The notes: generated by a model not told the origin, from the letters alone. A stretch of 64,000 nt of DNA from Saccharothrix sp. NRRL B-16314 (GCF_000716595.1 NZ_JNXC01000006.1:1-64000); one strand, 5' to 3'; counted from the stretch's first letter, positions 33,821 through 42,547 are shown. Made by a program: numbers and translations.

Positions 33821-35067
33821 ACCGTCTCCCTGAACAGCCTCTCGGCGAAGAACTCGCTGAAACCGAAGTCCGGAACGTCCTCCGGGGGGACCATGTTGAG
33901 CAGGCCCGTCACCGAGGCGGCGAAGTTGTCGGCCATCAGGGCGCGGACCCGGCGACGTCGCGCGGCGGCCTCGGGGCCGAACTCGCAGTGCAGCTTGGCG
34001 ATGATGTCCGCGCCGAAGTGCAGGCGCTCCATCCGGAACTTGCGCTCGGCCAGGTAGGCGTCGAACGCGCCGGGCGACCAGTCGTCGCCGCCGGTCAGCA
34101 CCTCGCACACGGCGCGGGTGTCGCGCAGGCTGCACGACAGGCCGGTCCCGAGCACGGTGTCCGCGTTGCCCGCCTCGTCACCTACGAGCACCACGCCGTC
34201 CATCACGATCGGCTGCTCGGGGAACATCGCCACCGAGGGCCACAGCTTCAACGGCCCGAGCGGTTCCGCCGCGGCGTAGACGGCCTTGCCCCGGTCGGGC
34301 AGGCAGGCCAGCTCGAAGTCGGCGATGAACCGGCTCATGCCCTCGGCGCCGCGGTAGCGCTCCCGGTTGGCGGTCGGGAAGTTGATGTAAAGCCGGGCCA
34401 CGCCGTCGCCCTGCGGGAACACCATGAACATCTTGTCGTCTTCGGTGCCCATGGCCTGCACGTCCATCGGCCAGTCGTCGAGGCCGCTGACCCGCAGGCC
34501 GCCGCCCCAGTGGTGCACCGAGGTGGCCATGGAGACGCCGACCTGGCGGCCGACCGTGCAGCCGCGACCCGTCGCGCCGATGACCATGCGCGGCCGGATC
34601 AGGTGATCCTCGCCCTGGTGCGTGTAGCGCACTTCGGGGTGCAGGCCGGCGGTCACGGTGGCGCGCTGCGCGCCCATCACGACCGTCGCGCCGCTCTCCT
34701 CGGCCTGCTCGGCCATCAGCTCGCAGACGGTGTGGTGCGGGAACGACATCGGGCCGCCGACACCGGGCACGAACCGCGTCATGTCGACGGTCTCGGCCTC
34801 CGCGGGCGCCACGGTCTCGTCCCACTGGGTCCACTCGCGGATCTCCCAGGCGCCGCCGACGCCGAACGCGTCCTCGACGCCGAGGATCTGCGCCTCGCGC
34901 AGGCCCCACGGCGCGATCCACTCGCCGCGGACGATGTCCTGGTAGGTTTCCTGCTTCTCCAGCAGCACCACCGAGAGCCCGTTCGCGGCGAGGTTGGCCG
35001 CGCCCGACGCCCCGGCGATGCCGCCGCCCACGACGACGACGTCGACACCGGTGTGCTCGACACTCAT
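33817..35067 (-). CDS. FAD-dependent oxidoreductase (geranylgeranyl reductase/halogenase-like group A fold)
   Basis: 416 aa. Dinucleotide motif VVVGGGIAGASGAANLAANG at residues 9-28, ATGRG mid-protein, and GDEAGNADTVLGTGLSCSLRD as the second FAD contact. The sheet domain reads LRVSGLDDWPMDVQAMGTEDDKMFMVFPQGDG. It lacks the WxWxIP motif and active Lys of flavin halogenases. Could hydroxylate, epoxidise or reduce double bonds of a chain. The adjacent epoxide hydrolase makes epoxidation attractive. Overlaps the nitroreductase stop by 4 bp. Confidence 0.8.
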   Translation of the reverse strand: MSVEHTGVDVVVVGGGIAGASGAANLAANGLSVVLLEKQETYQDIVRGEWIAPWGLREAQILGVEDAFGVGGAWEIREWTQWDETVAPAEAETVDMTRFVPGVGGPMSFPHHTVCELMAEQAEESGATVVMGAQRATVTAGLHPEVRYTHQGEDHLIRPRMVIGATGRGCTVGRQVGVSMATSVHHWGGGLRVSGLDDWPMDVQAMGTEDDKMFMVFPQGDGVARLYINFPTANRERYRGAEGMSRFIADFELACLPDRGKAVYAAAEPLGPLKLWPSVAMFPEQPIVMDGVVLVGDEAGNADTVLGTGLSCSLRDTRAVCEVLTGGDDWSPGAFDAYLAERKFRMERLHFGADIIAKLHCEFGPEAAARRRRVRALMADNFAASVTGLLNMVPPEDVPDFGFSEFFAERLFRETV

Positions 35068-35789
35068 GCCTGCCACCTCTCCCAAGACGTGCGTTCCTTG
35101 GCCGGATGCCGCCGGGCCGGACGGAAATCGGTGCCGACGGTGTAGGCCACCGGGACCAGGCAGATCTGCGTCACCCCGGCCGGGATGCCGAGCAGCTCGC
35201 CGACGTGCCGCTCGAACGGCAGGTGCATGCAGCTGATCGTGCTGCCGAGGCCCCGGCTGCGGAGGGCCAGCTGGAAGGACCAGATGGCCGGGAAGATCGA
35301 GCCGTAGAAGTTGCTGGCCCGCATCGCCCCGATGCGCACGCCCTCCTGCCAGGTGCCCAGGTTGCGGGTGCCGGTCTGGCCCAGCCACTCCGCGTCGATC
35401 GCGCCGATGTCCGGCGGCCTGCCCAGCACGCACGGGATGACGAGCACCGGCACCTTCGCGATGGTCTCCGCCAGGGCGGCGGCGGACTCGTTGTTGCGCC
35501 GCGCCTGCTCGCTGTTGCGCCTGCGCCCCGACCGGGTCCACACCTCCTTCTGGTGGAACTGCCAGGAGATGTCGAACAGCTCGGCCAGCTCGTCCTTGAC
35601 CGCCTGCTCGGTGATCACCACGAAGCGCCAGTTCTGCTGGTCGTTCGCGGTGGGCGCCTGCACGGCGACCTCCAACGCCTCTTCGATCACCTCGCGGGGC
35701 ACCGGGCGGTCGAGGTCGAGCCTGCGCCGCACCGACCGGGTGGTGGTGAGCAGCCGGTCGGTCTCCAGCACGTCGAACGGTGTGGTCAT
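35064..35789 (-). CDS. Nitroreductase-family FMN oxidoreductase
   Basis: 241 aa. SVRRRLDLDRPVPREVIEEALEVAVQAPTANDQQNWRFVVI is the FMN-phosphate and dimer region (RSVRRF/APSA.N.QPW type). GSIFPAIWSFQLALRSRGLGSTISCMHLPFERHVGELLGIPAGVTQICLVPVAY completes the fold. May reduce a nitro, quinone or enoyl group, or dehydrogenate an intermediate, as BluB- and thiazoline-oxidase-like relatives do. ATG overlaps the KS-CLF stop. Confidence 0.85.
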   Translation of the reverse strand: MTTPFDVLETDRLLTTTRSVRRRLDLDRPVPREVIEEALEVAVQAPTANDQQNWRFVVITEQAVKDELAELFDISWQFHQKEVWTRSGRRRNSEQARRNNESAAALAETIAKVPVLVIPCVLGRPPDIGAIDAEWLGQTGTRNLGTWQEGVRIGAMRASNFYGSIFPAIWSFQLALRSRGLGSTISCMHLPFERHVGELLGIPAGVTQICLVPVAYTVGTDFRPARRHPAKERTSWERWQA

Positions 35790-38050
35790 ACCGCACCCAG
35801 CAGCGTGCCGCCGCGCACCGAGCCGGGCGCGGCGCTGAGCACGAGCGCCTTGGCGACCGGTCCGGCCATCTCGGGCTTGGTCACGTAGGACTCCGCCCCG
35901 CCGGCGTGCGGCCGGGACGGCGCCGGGATCGCCGGCGCGATGCCGTCGCGGACGGCCAGCGCGGCGAGCGCCAGGTTCAGCGCGCCGGTGGCGGACGCCG
36001 CGTCGCCGGTCAGGCCGGTGGTCGCGGTGAGCAGCGCGGACGGGACCGCGTCCAGCACGGCGACGGCTTCCGCCGCGTCACCCGGACCACCGGTGGCCGC
36101 GCCGACCACGAGGTCCACGCCGTCGGTGGCCAACGCGGCGAGGCTGCGGGCCACCAGGGACCGCTCGTCGTCGGTGCCCGACCCGGCGTGGGCGCTGCCG
36201 AGCACCCGGGCGTAGGGGGTCGCCCCACGGGCGGCGGCGTGCGCTGCGGACTCCACGACCAGTGCGACGGCCGCGGAGGCGGGGGACGCCTCGGCCGAGT
36301 CGCTGTCGTACGGGGAGACCTGCGTGCCGTCGCCGGGTCGGGAGGCTTCGTCGGCGGCGACCACCAGCACCACGTCCGCCTTGCCGGAGCGGATGGTCTC
36401 GACCGCGCAGTCGAGCGCGATGGACGCCGACGCGCCGCCGTTGCAGATGGTGGTGGTAGGTCCGCGCAGGCCGAGGGTCTGGCAGACCGCGCCGCCGGTG
36501 GCGTTGAGCACCACGTTCGAGAAGCTGAGCACGGCGGGCTTGTTCGGGTTCGCCAGCACGCTCTCGTCGAAGCCGTCGGTGCTCTCCACCGAGCCGGCGG
36601 CGGTGGCGAAGATGACGCCCACGTTGTCCTGCGCGGCGCGGGGCAGCTTCAGCCCGGCGTCCTCCCAGGCCAGCCGCGAGGCGGCGATGGCCATCCGGGA
36701 CAGGTTGTTCATGTGCCGCCACAGCGAGCGCGGCGCGAACGTGCGGCCTTCCAGGGACGGCTCCGCGCCGACCGCCGTGCGGCCGTTGGCGACCGCCTCG
36801 GCGACCTCGGCGATGCCGGTGCCGAGCCCGGTGACCGGACCGAGGCCGCTGATGACGACCTCCGTGCGGGGCAACTCCTCGTACTCGCGCGGGCCGCCGG
36901 GGCGGCGCAGCACGAGCGAGGCGTTGTTGCCGCCGAAGGCGTAGTTGTTGGACACCACCACGTCCATGTCCAGCGGACGCGCGACGTTCGGCACGAAGTC
37001 CAAGGTGGACTCGGCGATCGCCTCCTCGGAGAACCCGATGGTCGGCGGCGCGGTCGCGGTGCGCAGGGCCAGCACGCTGGCCACCGCCTCGACCGCGCCC
37101 GCCGCACCCAGCGTGTGCCCGATGAAGCTCTTGATGCTGCTGGTCGGCACGCTCGGGGCACGCTCGCCGAACACGGCGCGCATGACCTTCTTCTCCATGG
37201 CGTCGTTGGCGGGCGTGCCGGTGCCGTGCCCGTTGACGTAGTCCACGGCGTCGGTGTCGAGCCCGGCGTCGGCCAGGGCGCGGCGCATCGCGCTGACCCC
37301 GCCGCGGCCCGTCGGGTCGGGCGCGGTGGCGTGGTAGGCGTCCGCGGACAACCCGTACCCGGCCACTTCGGCCAACGGCGTCGCGCCGCGCGCCAGCGCC
37401 CGGTCCAGCGCCTCGACCACGACGAACGCCGCGCCCTCACCGAGGTTCAGGCCGTCGGAGCGGCTGTAGGGGCCGCACTGGCGGGAGCTGAGCGCCTGGA
37501 GGCCCGCGAATCCGGCGTAGGTGCCGAAGAGCAGCGGGTCGACGCCGCCGGCGAGGACGACGTCGGCCTCGCCGGTCAGGATCTTGTCCTTGGCCAGGCC
37601 GACGGCGTTGCCGCCGGCCGCGCACGCGGTGGACACGAGGATGCGCGGGCCGAGCATCCCGAGCCGTGCGGCCACCACGTCGCCCGTGGCGTGCATGGGC
37701 TGGTAGCCGCCGTCGACCGTCGGGGTGGCCTGGCACTTGCCCAGGACCAGGCCGAAGCGATCACCGGGCACGTCGTCGCCGAGGCCGGCCTGCGCCACCG
37801 CCTGCCTGGCCGCGACCAGCGCGAGCCGTGCGGTGCGGTCGAGCCCGGTGTCCTCGGCGGGCAGCTGCCCGTCGATCCACTCCTCGGGCACCTGACCCGC
37901 GAACCGGGCCTCGAACGCGGCGAACCGCTCGTCGGCGACGGCGGTGATGCCACCGTCGCCCGCCGTGAGCCGCGCCCAGAACTCCTCCGGGTCACGGCCG
38001 ACCGCGCAGATCACCCCGACGCCGGTGATGACCACTGGGCGCAGCGCCAT
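35786..38050 (-). CDS. Single-chain ketosynthase-chain length factor (fused KS-CLF)
   Basis: 754 aa, two thiolase-fold domains in one frame. Domain 1 (1-396) has the full KS triad: STACAAG (Cys143), NGHGTGTP (His275), FIGHTLGAAG (His312). Domain 2 (397-754) starts EVVISGLGPVTGLGTG, keeps a Cys (ICNGGASAS, Cys536), but the His sites read VVGAATGGPGD and TTGLTGDAASATG, so neither His is present. It is therefore CLF-like and cannot decarboxylate. In most type II systems the two are separate, coupled genes. ATG at 38050 after GAGGAGGAG. Decarboxylative chain extension with the ACP, KR and DH encoded upstream is the expected role. Confidence 0.92.
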   Translation of the reverse strand: MALRPVVITGVGVICAVGRDPEEFWARLTAGDGGITAVADERFAAFEARFAGQVPEEWIDGQLPAEDTGLDRTARLALVAARQAVAQAGLGDDVPGDRFGLVLGKCQATPTVDGGYQPMHATGDVVAARLGMLGPRILVSTACAAGGNAVGLAKDKILTGEADVVLAGGVDPLLFGTYAGFAGLQALSSRQCGPYSRSDGLNLGEGAAFVVVEALDRALARGATPLAEVAGYGLSADAYHATAPDPTGRGGVSAMRRALADAGLDTDAVDYVNGHGTGTPANDAMEKKVMRAVFGERAPSVPTSSIKSFIGHTLGAAGAVEAVASVLALRTATAPPTIGFSEEAIAESTLDFVPNVARPLDMDVVVSNNYAFGGNNASLVLRRPGGPREYEELPRTEVVISGLGPVTGLGTGIAEVAEAVANGRTAVGAEPSLEGRTFAPRSLWRHMNNLSRMAIAASRLAWEDAGLKLPRAAQDNVGVIFATAAGSVESTDGFDESVLANPNKPAVLSFSNVVLNATGGAVCQTLGLRGPTTTICNGGASASIALDCAVETIRSGKADVVLVVAADEASRPGDGTQVSPYDSDSAEASPASAAVALVVESAAHAAARGATPYARVLGSAHAGSGTDDERSLVARSLAALATDGVDLVVGAATGGPGDAAEAVAVLDAVPSALLTATTGLTGDAASATGALNLALAALAVRDGIAPAIPAPSRPHAGGAESYVTKPEMAGPVAKALVLSAAPGSVRGGTLLGAV

Positions 38051-38127
38051 GCTTTGCTCCTCCTCGCACAACTGGCCTTGGTCGAACGGAAAACAGACCC
38101 GGACCACGGCCCGGTACGCGCCCCGGA

Positions 38128-39201
38128 TCAGATGATCGGGGTGCTCCAGCTCTTCGGCGTGACGTACGGGCTGGTCAGCGTGGTCACCTCGGTGTCGCCG
38201 ACGGTGAGCTTCAGACCTGCCGCCGCGAGGTCCGGCGGCAGCCGCAGCAGGCCGAGCGCGGAACCGAGGCCGATGCTGTGCACCGCGTGCACGACCTCAC
38301 CGATCTGCTCGCCGTCGACGGTGACAGGGGTGCCCGCCGCCGGCACGGTGTCGCCACCGGAGAACCCGACCGTGCGGCGCTCGGCGGCGGCCTCGAAGGC
38401 GGCCATCACGGCGTCACGGCCGATGAACTCCTCCTTGGTGATGTCCACCAGCCACCCGGCGCCCATCTCCAGCACGTCGACGCCTTCGCCGGCCTCGTGC
38501 CGCATCACCGGCTGGCGGACCTCCAGCATCGCCAGCTCGACGGCCTCCTGGCCCGCGGGCACGGCCTGCTCCATCGCCTTGGTCCACAGCTGCTCGGCCG
38601 ACTCGGCCGGCACCAGCACCTTGTAGCCGTACTCGCCGGTCACGCCGGTGCGGGCGAAGACGATGTCGACGCCGTCCCACTGGGTGTCCACGACGGACTC
38701 GAACGGCAGCGCGGCGAGCTCGCCGTCGATCAGCCGGCCGACGACGCCCCACGCGTACGGGCCTTCCAGCCCGAACAGCGCGAACTCGGCGGTGCGGTCG
38801 GTGATCTCCACGCCGGCGTCGGCGTTCGCCTTCAGGTGCTCCAGCAGGCGGGTGCCGCCGCCGACCGAGCTCTCCAGCAGCAGGCCGGTCTCCCGGCCCC
38901 ACACCACGACCTGGTCGACGGCGGTGCCGTCCTCGGCGAGCACGAGGCTCGTCATGCAGCGCTCGGCGGTCAGGTACTCCACGTCGCGGGCGAGCACCCG
39001 CTGCGCGAACGCACTGGCCGCGTCACCCGTGATCTCGATGATCCGCTCGCCGGACAGGTCGAGCAGGGCGGCGCGCTCGCGGATCGCCTCGTACTCGGCG
39101 TCGAGCGTGCTGAACCGCAGCGCGACATCGGCATCCAGGACGGTGCCGTACGCGGTGCCTTCGGGGTGCGCGGACTTCACCGGCGACGTGAGGGAATCCA
39201 T
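38128..39201 (-). CDS. GcvT-like aminomethyltransferase/folate-binding protein
   Basis: 357 aa. The sequence is a glycine-cleavage T-protein relative: YEAIRERAALLDLSGERIIEITGDAASAFAQRVLARDVEYLTAERCMTSLVLAEDGTAVDQVVVWG, FALFGLEGPYAWGVVGRLI, FARTGVTGEYGYKVLVPAES, LAMLEVRQPVMRHEAGEGVDVLEMGAGWLVDITKEEFIGRDAV. The catalytic-region Asp is present in GTAVDQV. No other glycine-cleavage gene is near, so it is not part of that system. A one-carbon transfer or demethylation on the product or starter is possible. Sits 77 bp upstream of KS-CLF and 7 bp downstream of the dehydratase. Confidence 0.82.
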   Translation of the reverse strand: MDSLTSPVKSAHPEGTAYGTVLDADVALRFSTLDAEYEAIRERAALLDLSGERIIEITGDAASAFAQRVLARDVEYLTAERCMTSLVLAEDGTAVDQVVVWGRETGLLLESSVGGGTRLLEHLKANADAGVEITDRTAEFALFGLEGPYAWGVVGRLIDGELAALPFESVVDTQWDGVDIVFARTGVTGEYGYKVLVPAESAEQLWTKAMEQAVPAGQEAVELAMLEVRQPVMRHEAGEGVDVLEMGAGWLVDITKEEFIGRDAVMAAFEAAAERRTVGFSGGDTVPAAGTPVTVDGEQIGEVVHAVHSIGLGSALGLLRLPPDLAAAGLKLTVGDTEVTTLTSPYVTPKSWSTPII

Positions 39202-39208
39202 TGTGGTG

Positions 39209-39691
39209 TCAGACCTTTCCGGTTGGACTGGTGGCGGCCGGGTCGGCGATGGTGATCGTCCCCTCGGCGGCGATCTGGCCGTCCACCCTGGCGCTCACCT
39301 TGAACTCGCTGAAACCGCGGCCACCCGCCGTCCGGTCAGCGTTGAGGATGATCTGGTCGCCCGGCACGATGGGGCGGCGGAACTTCATCGCCCGCACGCT
39401 CGCGAGGTAGCCGATCGGACCGGCGCCCGCGAGCGCGAACACCACGCCCGCGAGCTGGGCCATCGCCTCGATCACGATCACTCCCGGGAGCACCGCCGTG
39501 GAGGGGAAGTGCCCCTGGAACCACAGCTCGGTGGCCGCGACGTTCTTCACCGCGACCCCGCCGACGCCGGCTTCGACCCGGTCCACCCGGTCCAGCAGCA
39601 GGAAGGGCCAGCGGTGCGGCAGGATCTCGCGGATCTGGTCGTTCGTCAGCGAGGTCCCGGTGCGGACCACCGGCTCCCGGGTCGTGGTCAT
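39209..39691 (-). CDS. FabZ-like 3-hydroxyacyl-ACP dehydratase
   Basis: 160 aa hot-dog fold. ILPHRWPFLLLDRV, catalytic His in LWFQGHFPSTAVLPGVIVIEAMAQLAGV, with the partner Glu in VIEAMAQ. Slightly longer than housekeeping FabZ at both ends. It would dehydrate the 3-hydroxyacyl chain made by the KR each cycle, giving a conjugated chain as no enoyl reductase is encoded. ATG overlaps the ACP stop (39688-39691). Confidence 0.92.
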   Translation of the reverse strand: MTTTREPVVRTGTSLTNDQIREILPHRWPFLLLDRVDRVEAGVGGVAVKNVAATELWFQGHFPSTAVLPGVIVIEAMAQLAGVVFALAGAGPIGYLASVRAMKFRRPIVPGDQIILNADRTAGGRGFSEFKVSARVDGQIAAEGTITIADPAATSPTGKV

Positions 39692-39978
39692 GCCGAGGGC
39701 GCCAGGGCCGGGTTGACGTGGTCGGCCAGGCGGGACACCGAGCCGAACACGGACATGTCGCTGTCGTAGAGCGCCACGCCGAACTCGGCCTCGATCGCCA
39801 CGTACAGCTCCAGCACGTCGAGGCTGTCGAGTTCGAGGCCGCGGCCGAACAGCGGCTGGTCGTCGGTGATCCACGCCGGCTCGATCGGCAGATCGAGTCG
39901 CGAGACGATCATCTTCTTGATCTGGGCGCAGGTCTGCTGACGCAGGGCCGCCGCGGCGCGCAGGTCTTCGAGGGTCAC
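39688..39978 (-). CDS. Acyl carrier protein
   Basis: 96 aa, from GTG at 39978 with GGGG 5 bp upstream; longer readings run into non-protein-like sequence. Phosphopantetheine site LELDSLDVLELYVAIE (Ser52), preceded by the FGRGLELDS loop. Somewhat longer N-terminal helix than housekeeping ACPs. It is the only ACP in the cluster, so starter loading and extension must share it. Confidence 0.92.
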   Translation of the reverse strand: MTLEDLRAAAALRQQTCAQIKKMIVSRLDLPIEPAWITDDQPLFGRGLELDSLDVLELYVAIEAEFGVALYDSDMSVFGSVSRLADHVNPALAPSA

Positions 39979-40015
39979 GCTGTCCCCTTCCAGTGGTCCG
40001 GTGGTGTGTGAGCGG

Positions 40016-40762
40016 TCAGCCGAGTCCGCCGCCGTTGACGACGAACGTCTCGCTGGTGATGTACGAGGCCCGGTCGGACGCGAGGAACGTGACCAGGTTG
40101 GCGATCTCCTCCGGCCGTCCCATGCGGCCCAACCGGATGCGCGAGGCATAACCCTCGCGCAGCTTGGTGGGGATCACCTTGGTCATGTCGGTCTCCACGA
40201 AGCCCGGTGCGACCACGTTGACCCGCACGCCGTGCGGTGCGGCCTCGTAGGACAACGCCTTGGTGAACGCGATGATCGCGCCCTTGGAGGCGACGTAGTT
40301 GGTCTGGCCCGGGAACCCGCCGTCGAGTCCGCTGGCCGAGCTGAGCGTCACGATGGCGCCGCGCTTCTGGTGCTGCATGATGCGCATCGCTTCCCGGCAC
40401 GCGAGGAACGTGCCGGTCATGTTGATGTCCATGGTCTCGCGGAACAGGTCGCTGCTCATCACGACCAGGTGCTTGTCGCGGGTCACGCCCGCGCTGGTGA
40501 CCAGCACGTCGAGCCTGCCGTGCTCGGAGCGCACCGCGCGGAACATCTCCCGCACGGCGTCTTCGTCCGTCACGTCCGCGCGCAGCGCGCTCGCACTGCC
40601 ACCGTCCGCCTCGATCTGGGCGACCAATTCCTTGGCGTGCTCCTCCGAACGTGAGTAGTTCACCACCACGTGGACACCGTGTGCCGCGAGGTCGACCGCG
40701 ACAGCCCGGCCGATCCCGCGCGAACCACCGGTGACCAACGCGACCGATCCTTCGGCGAACAT
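40016..40762 (-). CDS. FabG-like 3-ketoacyl-ACP reductase (SDR)
   Basis: 248 aa classical short-chain dehydrogenase. TGGSRGIGRAVA, ADVTDE, SAGVTRD, catalytic SSASG...NYVASKGA (Ser-Tyr-Lys), PGFVETDM. Reduces the 3-keto group after each KS round. First gene of the operon, 37 bp before the ACP, and divergent from the flavin hydroxylase. Confidence 0.93.
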   Translation of the reverse strand: MFAEGSVALVTGGSRGIGRAVAVDLAAHGVHVVVNYSRSEEHAKELVAQIEADGGSASALRADVTDEDAVREMFRAVRSEHGRLDVLVTSAGVTRDKHLVVMSSDLFRETMDINMTGTFLACREAMRIMQHQKRGAIVTLSSASGLDGGFPGQTNYVASKGAIIAFTKALSYEAAPHGVRVNVVAPGFVETDMTKVIPTKLREGYASRIRLGRMGRPEEIANLVTFLASDRASYITSETFVVNGGGLG

Positions 40763-40903
40763 GGTGCCTCCCACTTGTCCGGATGCCTGCCCACACCGCT
40801 CGCCAGCGTGCGCCGCAAACCTACTGAACTGCGTTTTCACGGCTCTATCACTTCGATATCCGTCGGTTGACGGCCCCTCGCGCGGTGCCGCACGCTCGAC
40901 CTC
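40763..40903. promoter_or_regulatory. Divergent promoter region of the PKS operon and the flavin hydroxylase
   Basis: 141 bp from which the 17-gene operon (leftward) and the hydroxylase (rightward) must start. Its centre (about 40818-40875) is AT-richer than its surroundings. I found no convincing SARP heptamer repeats, so the regulator binding here is open. Confidence 0.5.
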
Positions 40904-42547
40904 ATGGCTGACTTCGAGGTCGACGTCCTCATCGTTGGCGGTGGCCCGGTCGGCCTCGCCGCGTCGATCGAATGCTCCCGGCACGGGCTCACCTCGTTGC
41001 TGGTCGAGCGGCACGCGGGCACGTCCCTGTTCCCCAAGGCGCGGTTGGTGTCCACCCGCACGATGGAGCTGGTGCGGTCGTGGGGGCTCCAGGCGGAGGT
41101 GGAGCGCGCCGGGCTGCCGCGCGAGGAGAGCCTGGCCGTCGGTGTCGGGTCGTCGCTCACGGCGGACGACTTCCACCGGGAGGTCGCGCCCATAGAGGAG
41201 GACGCGCCGCACAGCCCCACGTACACGTACATCTGCGCGCAGGACAAGTTCGAGGTGATCCTGCGCGGGCTGGCCTCCCGGCTGCCCGGCGGTGACGTCC
41301 GCTTCGCCACGACCATGACGTCGTTGGCGCAGGACGAGTCCGGCGTGGACGCGGTGATCGAGTCGTCGTCCGGCCGTTCCACGGTTCGGGCGCGCTACGC
41401 GATCGCGGCCGACGGTGGGCGCAGCGGCATCCGTTCGCAGCTCGGCATCGGGGTGCAGGGGCCGCCGCCGCTGGGTCACATGATCAGCATCATGTTCGAC
41501 GCCGAGCTGGTGCCGCTGCTGACCGACCGCATGTGCGCGCTCTACTTCATCCGCAGCGCGTTGCCCTGCGCGGTGGAGGCGGTGGACAACAAGCGCCGGT
41601 GGATGATCCAGACCGGGTACGACCCGTCGGAGGGTGGCAGCGAGGCGGACTTCACGCCGGAGTTCTGCGTCGAGGTGGTGCGTGCCGCGGTGGGCGTGCC
41701 TGACCTGGACGTGTCGCTGGTCGGCGTGATGCCGTGGTTGCAGCAGGCCGTGACCGCCGAGCACTTCCGCTCGGGTCGCGTGTTCCTGGCGGGCGACGCG
41801 GCGCACGTGTCCACGCCGCAGGGCGGGTTCGGGATGAACTGCGGCATCCAGGACGCGCACAACCTGGTGTGGAAGCTGGCCGCCGTGCTGCACGGGGTCG
41901 CCGGTGAGGGGCTGCTGGACACCTACGAGGCGGAACGTCACCCGGTCGGTGAGCGGACCGTGGGCGAGAGCCTGGCCAACGCGTTCATCACGTTCCAGAT
42001 GATGGAGGGCAAGCTGTCCATGGCGGAGGCCATCGGGCAGCAGGCCGGGCGTCGCCGTTCCGAAGGGCTGGTGCTGGGCTTCCACTACGACTCGACCGCC
42101 GTCGTCCCGGACGGCACGCCGGCTCCGTCGCCGGAGAACCCGTACCGGACGTACGTTCCCACGGCCCGTCCGGGCCACCGTGCGCCTCACGTTACCGTGA
42201 CGCGTGGTGCCGAGACGGTGTCCACTTTGGACTTGTTGACCCCCGGCTTCACCCTGCTGACCCCCGCCGGCAGCGGCTGGGCCCAGGCCGCGAAGGAAGC
42301 CGCCGAGCAGACCGGCGTCGCCGTCACCGCCGTGGAGATCTCCACCGACGGGTCCACCGCCGTGTCGTCGTCCACCTGGGCCGACGCTTACGGCGTGACG
42401 CCCACGGGCGCCGTCCTGGTCCGCCCCGACGGCCACGTGGCCTGGCGCACCCCCACGTCCCCCACCCCCGTCCCCTCCCCCTCAACTCTGACCAACGTCC
42501 TGGCCAAGTCCCTGTCCACCAGTGAGTCCTACGTTCAGAACCCGTGA
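40904..42547 (+). CDS. FAD-dependent aromatic-polyketide-type hydroxylase (PheA/TfdB family)
   Basis: 547 aa. GGGPVGLAASIECSRHG (residues about 11-27), the DG motif AIAADGGRSGIRSQLGI, and GDAAHVSTPQGGFGMNCGIQDAHNLVWKLAAVL as the second FAD site. The C-terminal about 150 residues form the thioredoxin-like domain of RdmE/PgaE-class enzymes (ending in VLVRPDGHVAWRT). These hydroxylate polyketides with NADPH and oxygen. Its last eight residues (SESYVQNP) and stop are encoded by the first unit of the repeat array. Confidence 0.88.
   Translation: MADFEVDVLIVGGGPVGLAASIECSRHGLTSLLVERHAGTSLFPKARLVSTRTMELVRSWGLQAEVERAGLPREESLAVGVGSSLTADDFHREVAPIEEDAPHSPTYTYICAQDKFEVILRGLASRLPGGDVRFATTMTSLAQDESGVDAVIESSSGRSTVRARYAIAADGGRSGIRSQLGIGVQGPPPLGHMISIMFDAELVPLLTDRMCALYFIRSALPCAVEAVDNKRRWMIQTGYDPSEGGSEADFTPEFCVEVVRAAVGVPDLDVSLVGVMPWLQQAVTAEHFRSGRVFLAGDAAHVSTPQGGFGMNCGIQDAHNLVWKLAAVLHGVAGEGLLDTYEAERHPVGERTVGESLANAFITFQMMEGKLSMAEAIGQQAGRRRSEGLVLGFHYDSTAVVPDGTPAPSPENPYRTYVPTARPGHRAPHVTVTRGAETVSTLDLLTPGFTLLTPAGSGWAQAAKEAAEQTGVAVTAVEISTDGSTAVSSSTWADAYGVTPTGAVLVRPDGHVAWRTPTSPTPVPSPSTLTNVLAKSLSTSESYVQNP

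Noticed and set aside
33817..35067. Flavin-dependent halogenase.
   Set aside because: FAD motifs are present but the WxWxIP motif is absent.
35786..36860. Separate CLF gene downstream of the KS.
   Set aside because: No stop, start or ribosome site between the two domains; the frame is continuous.
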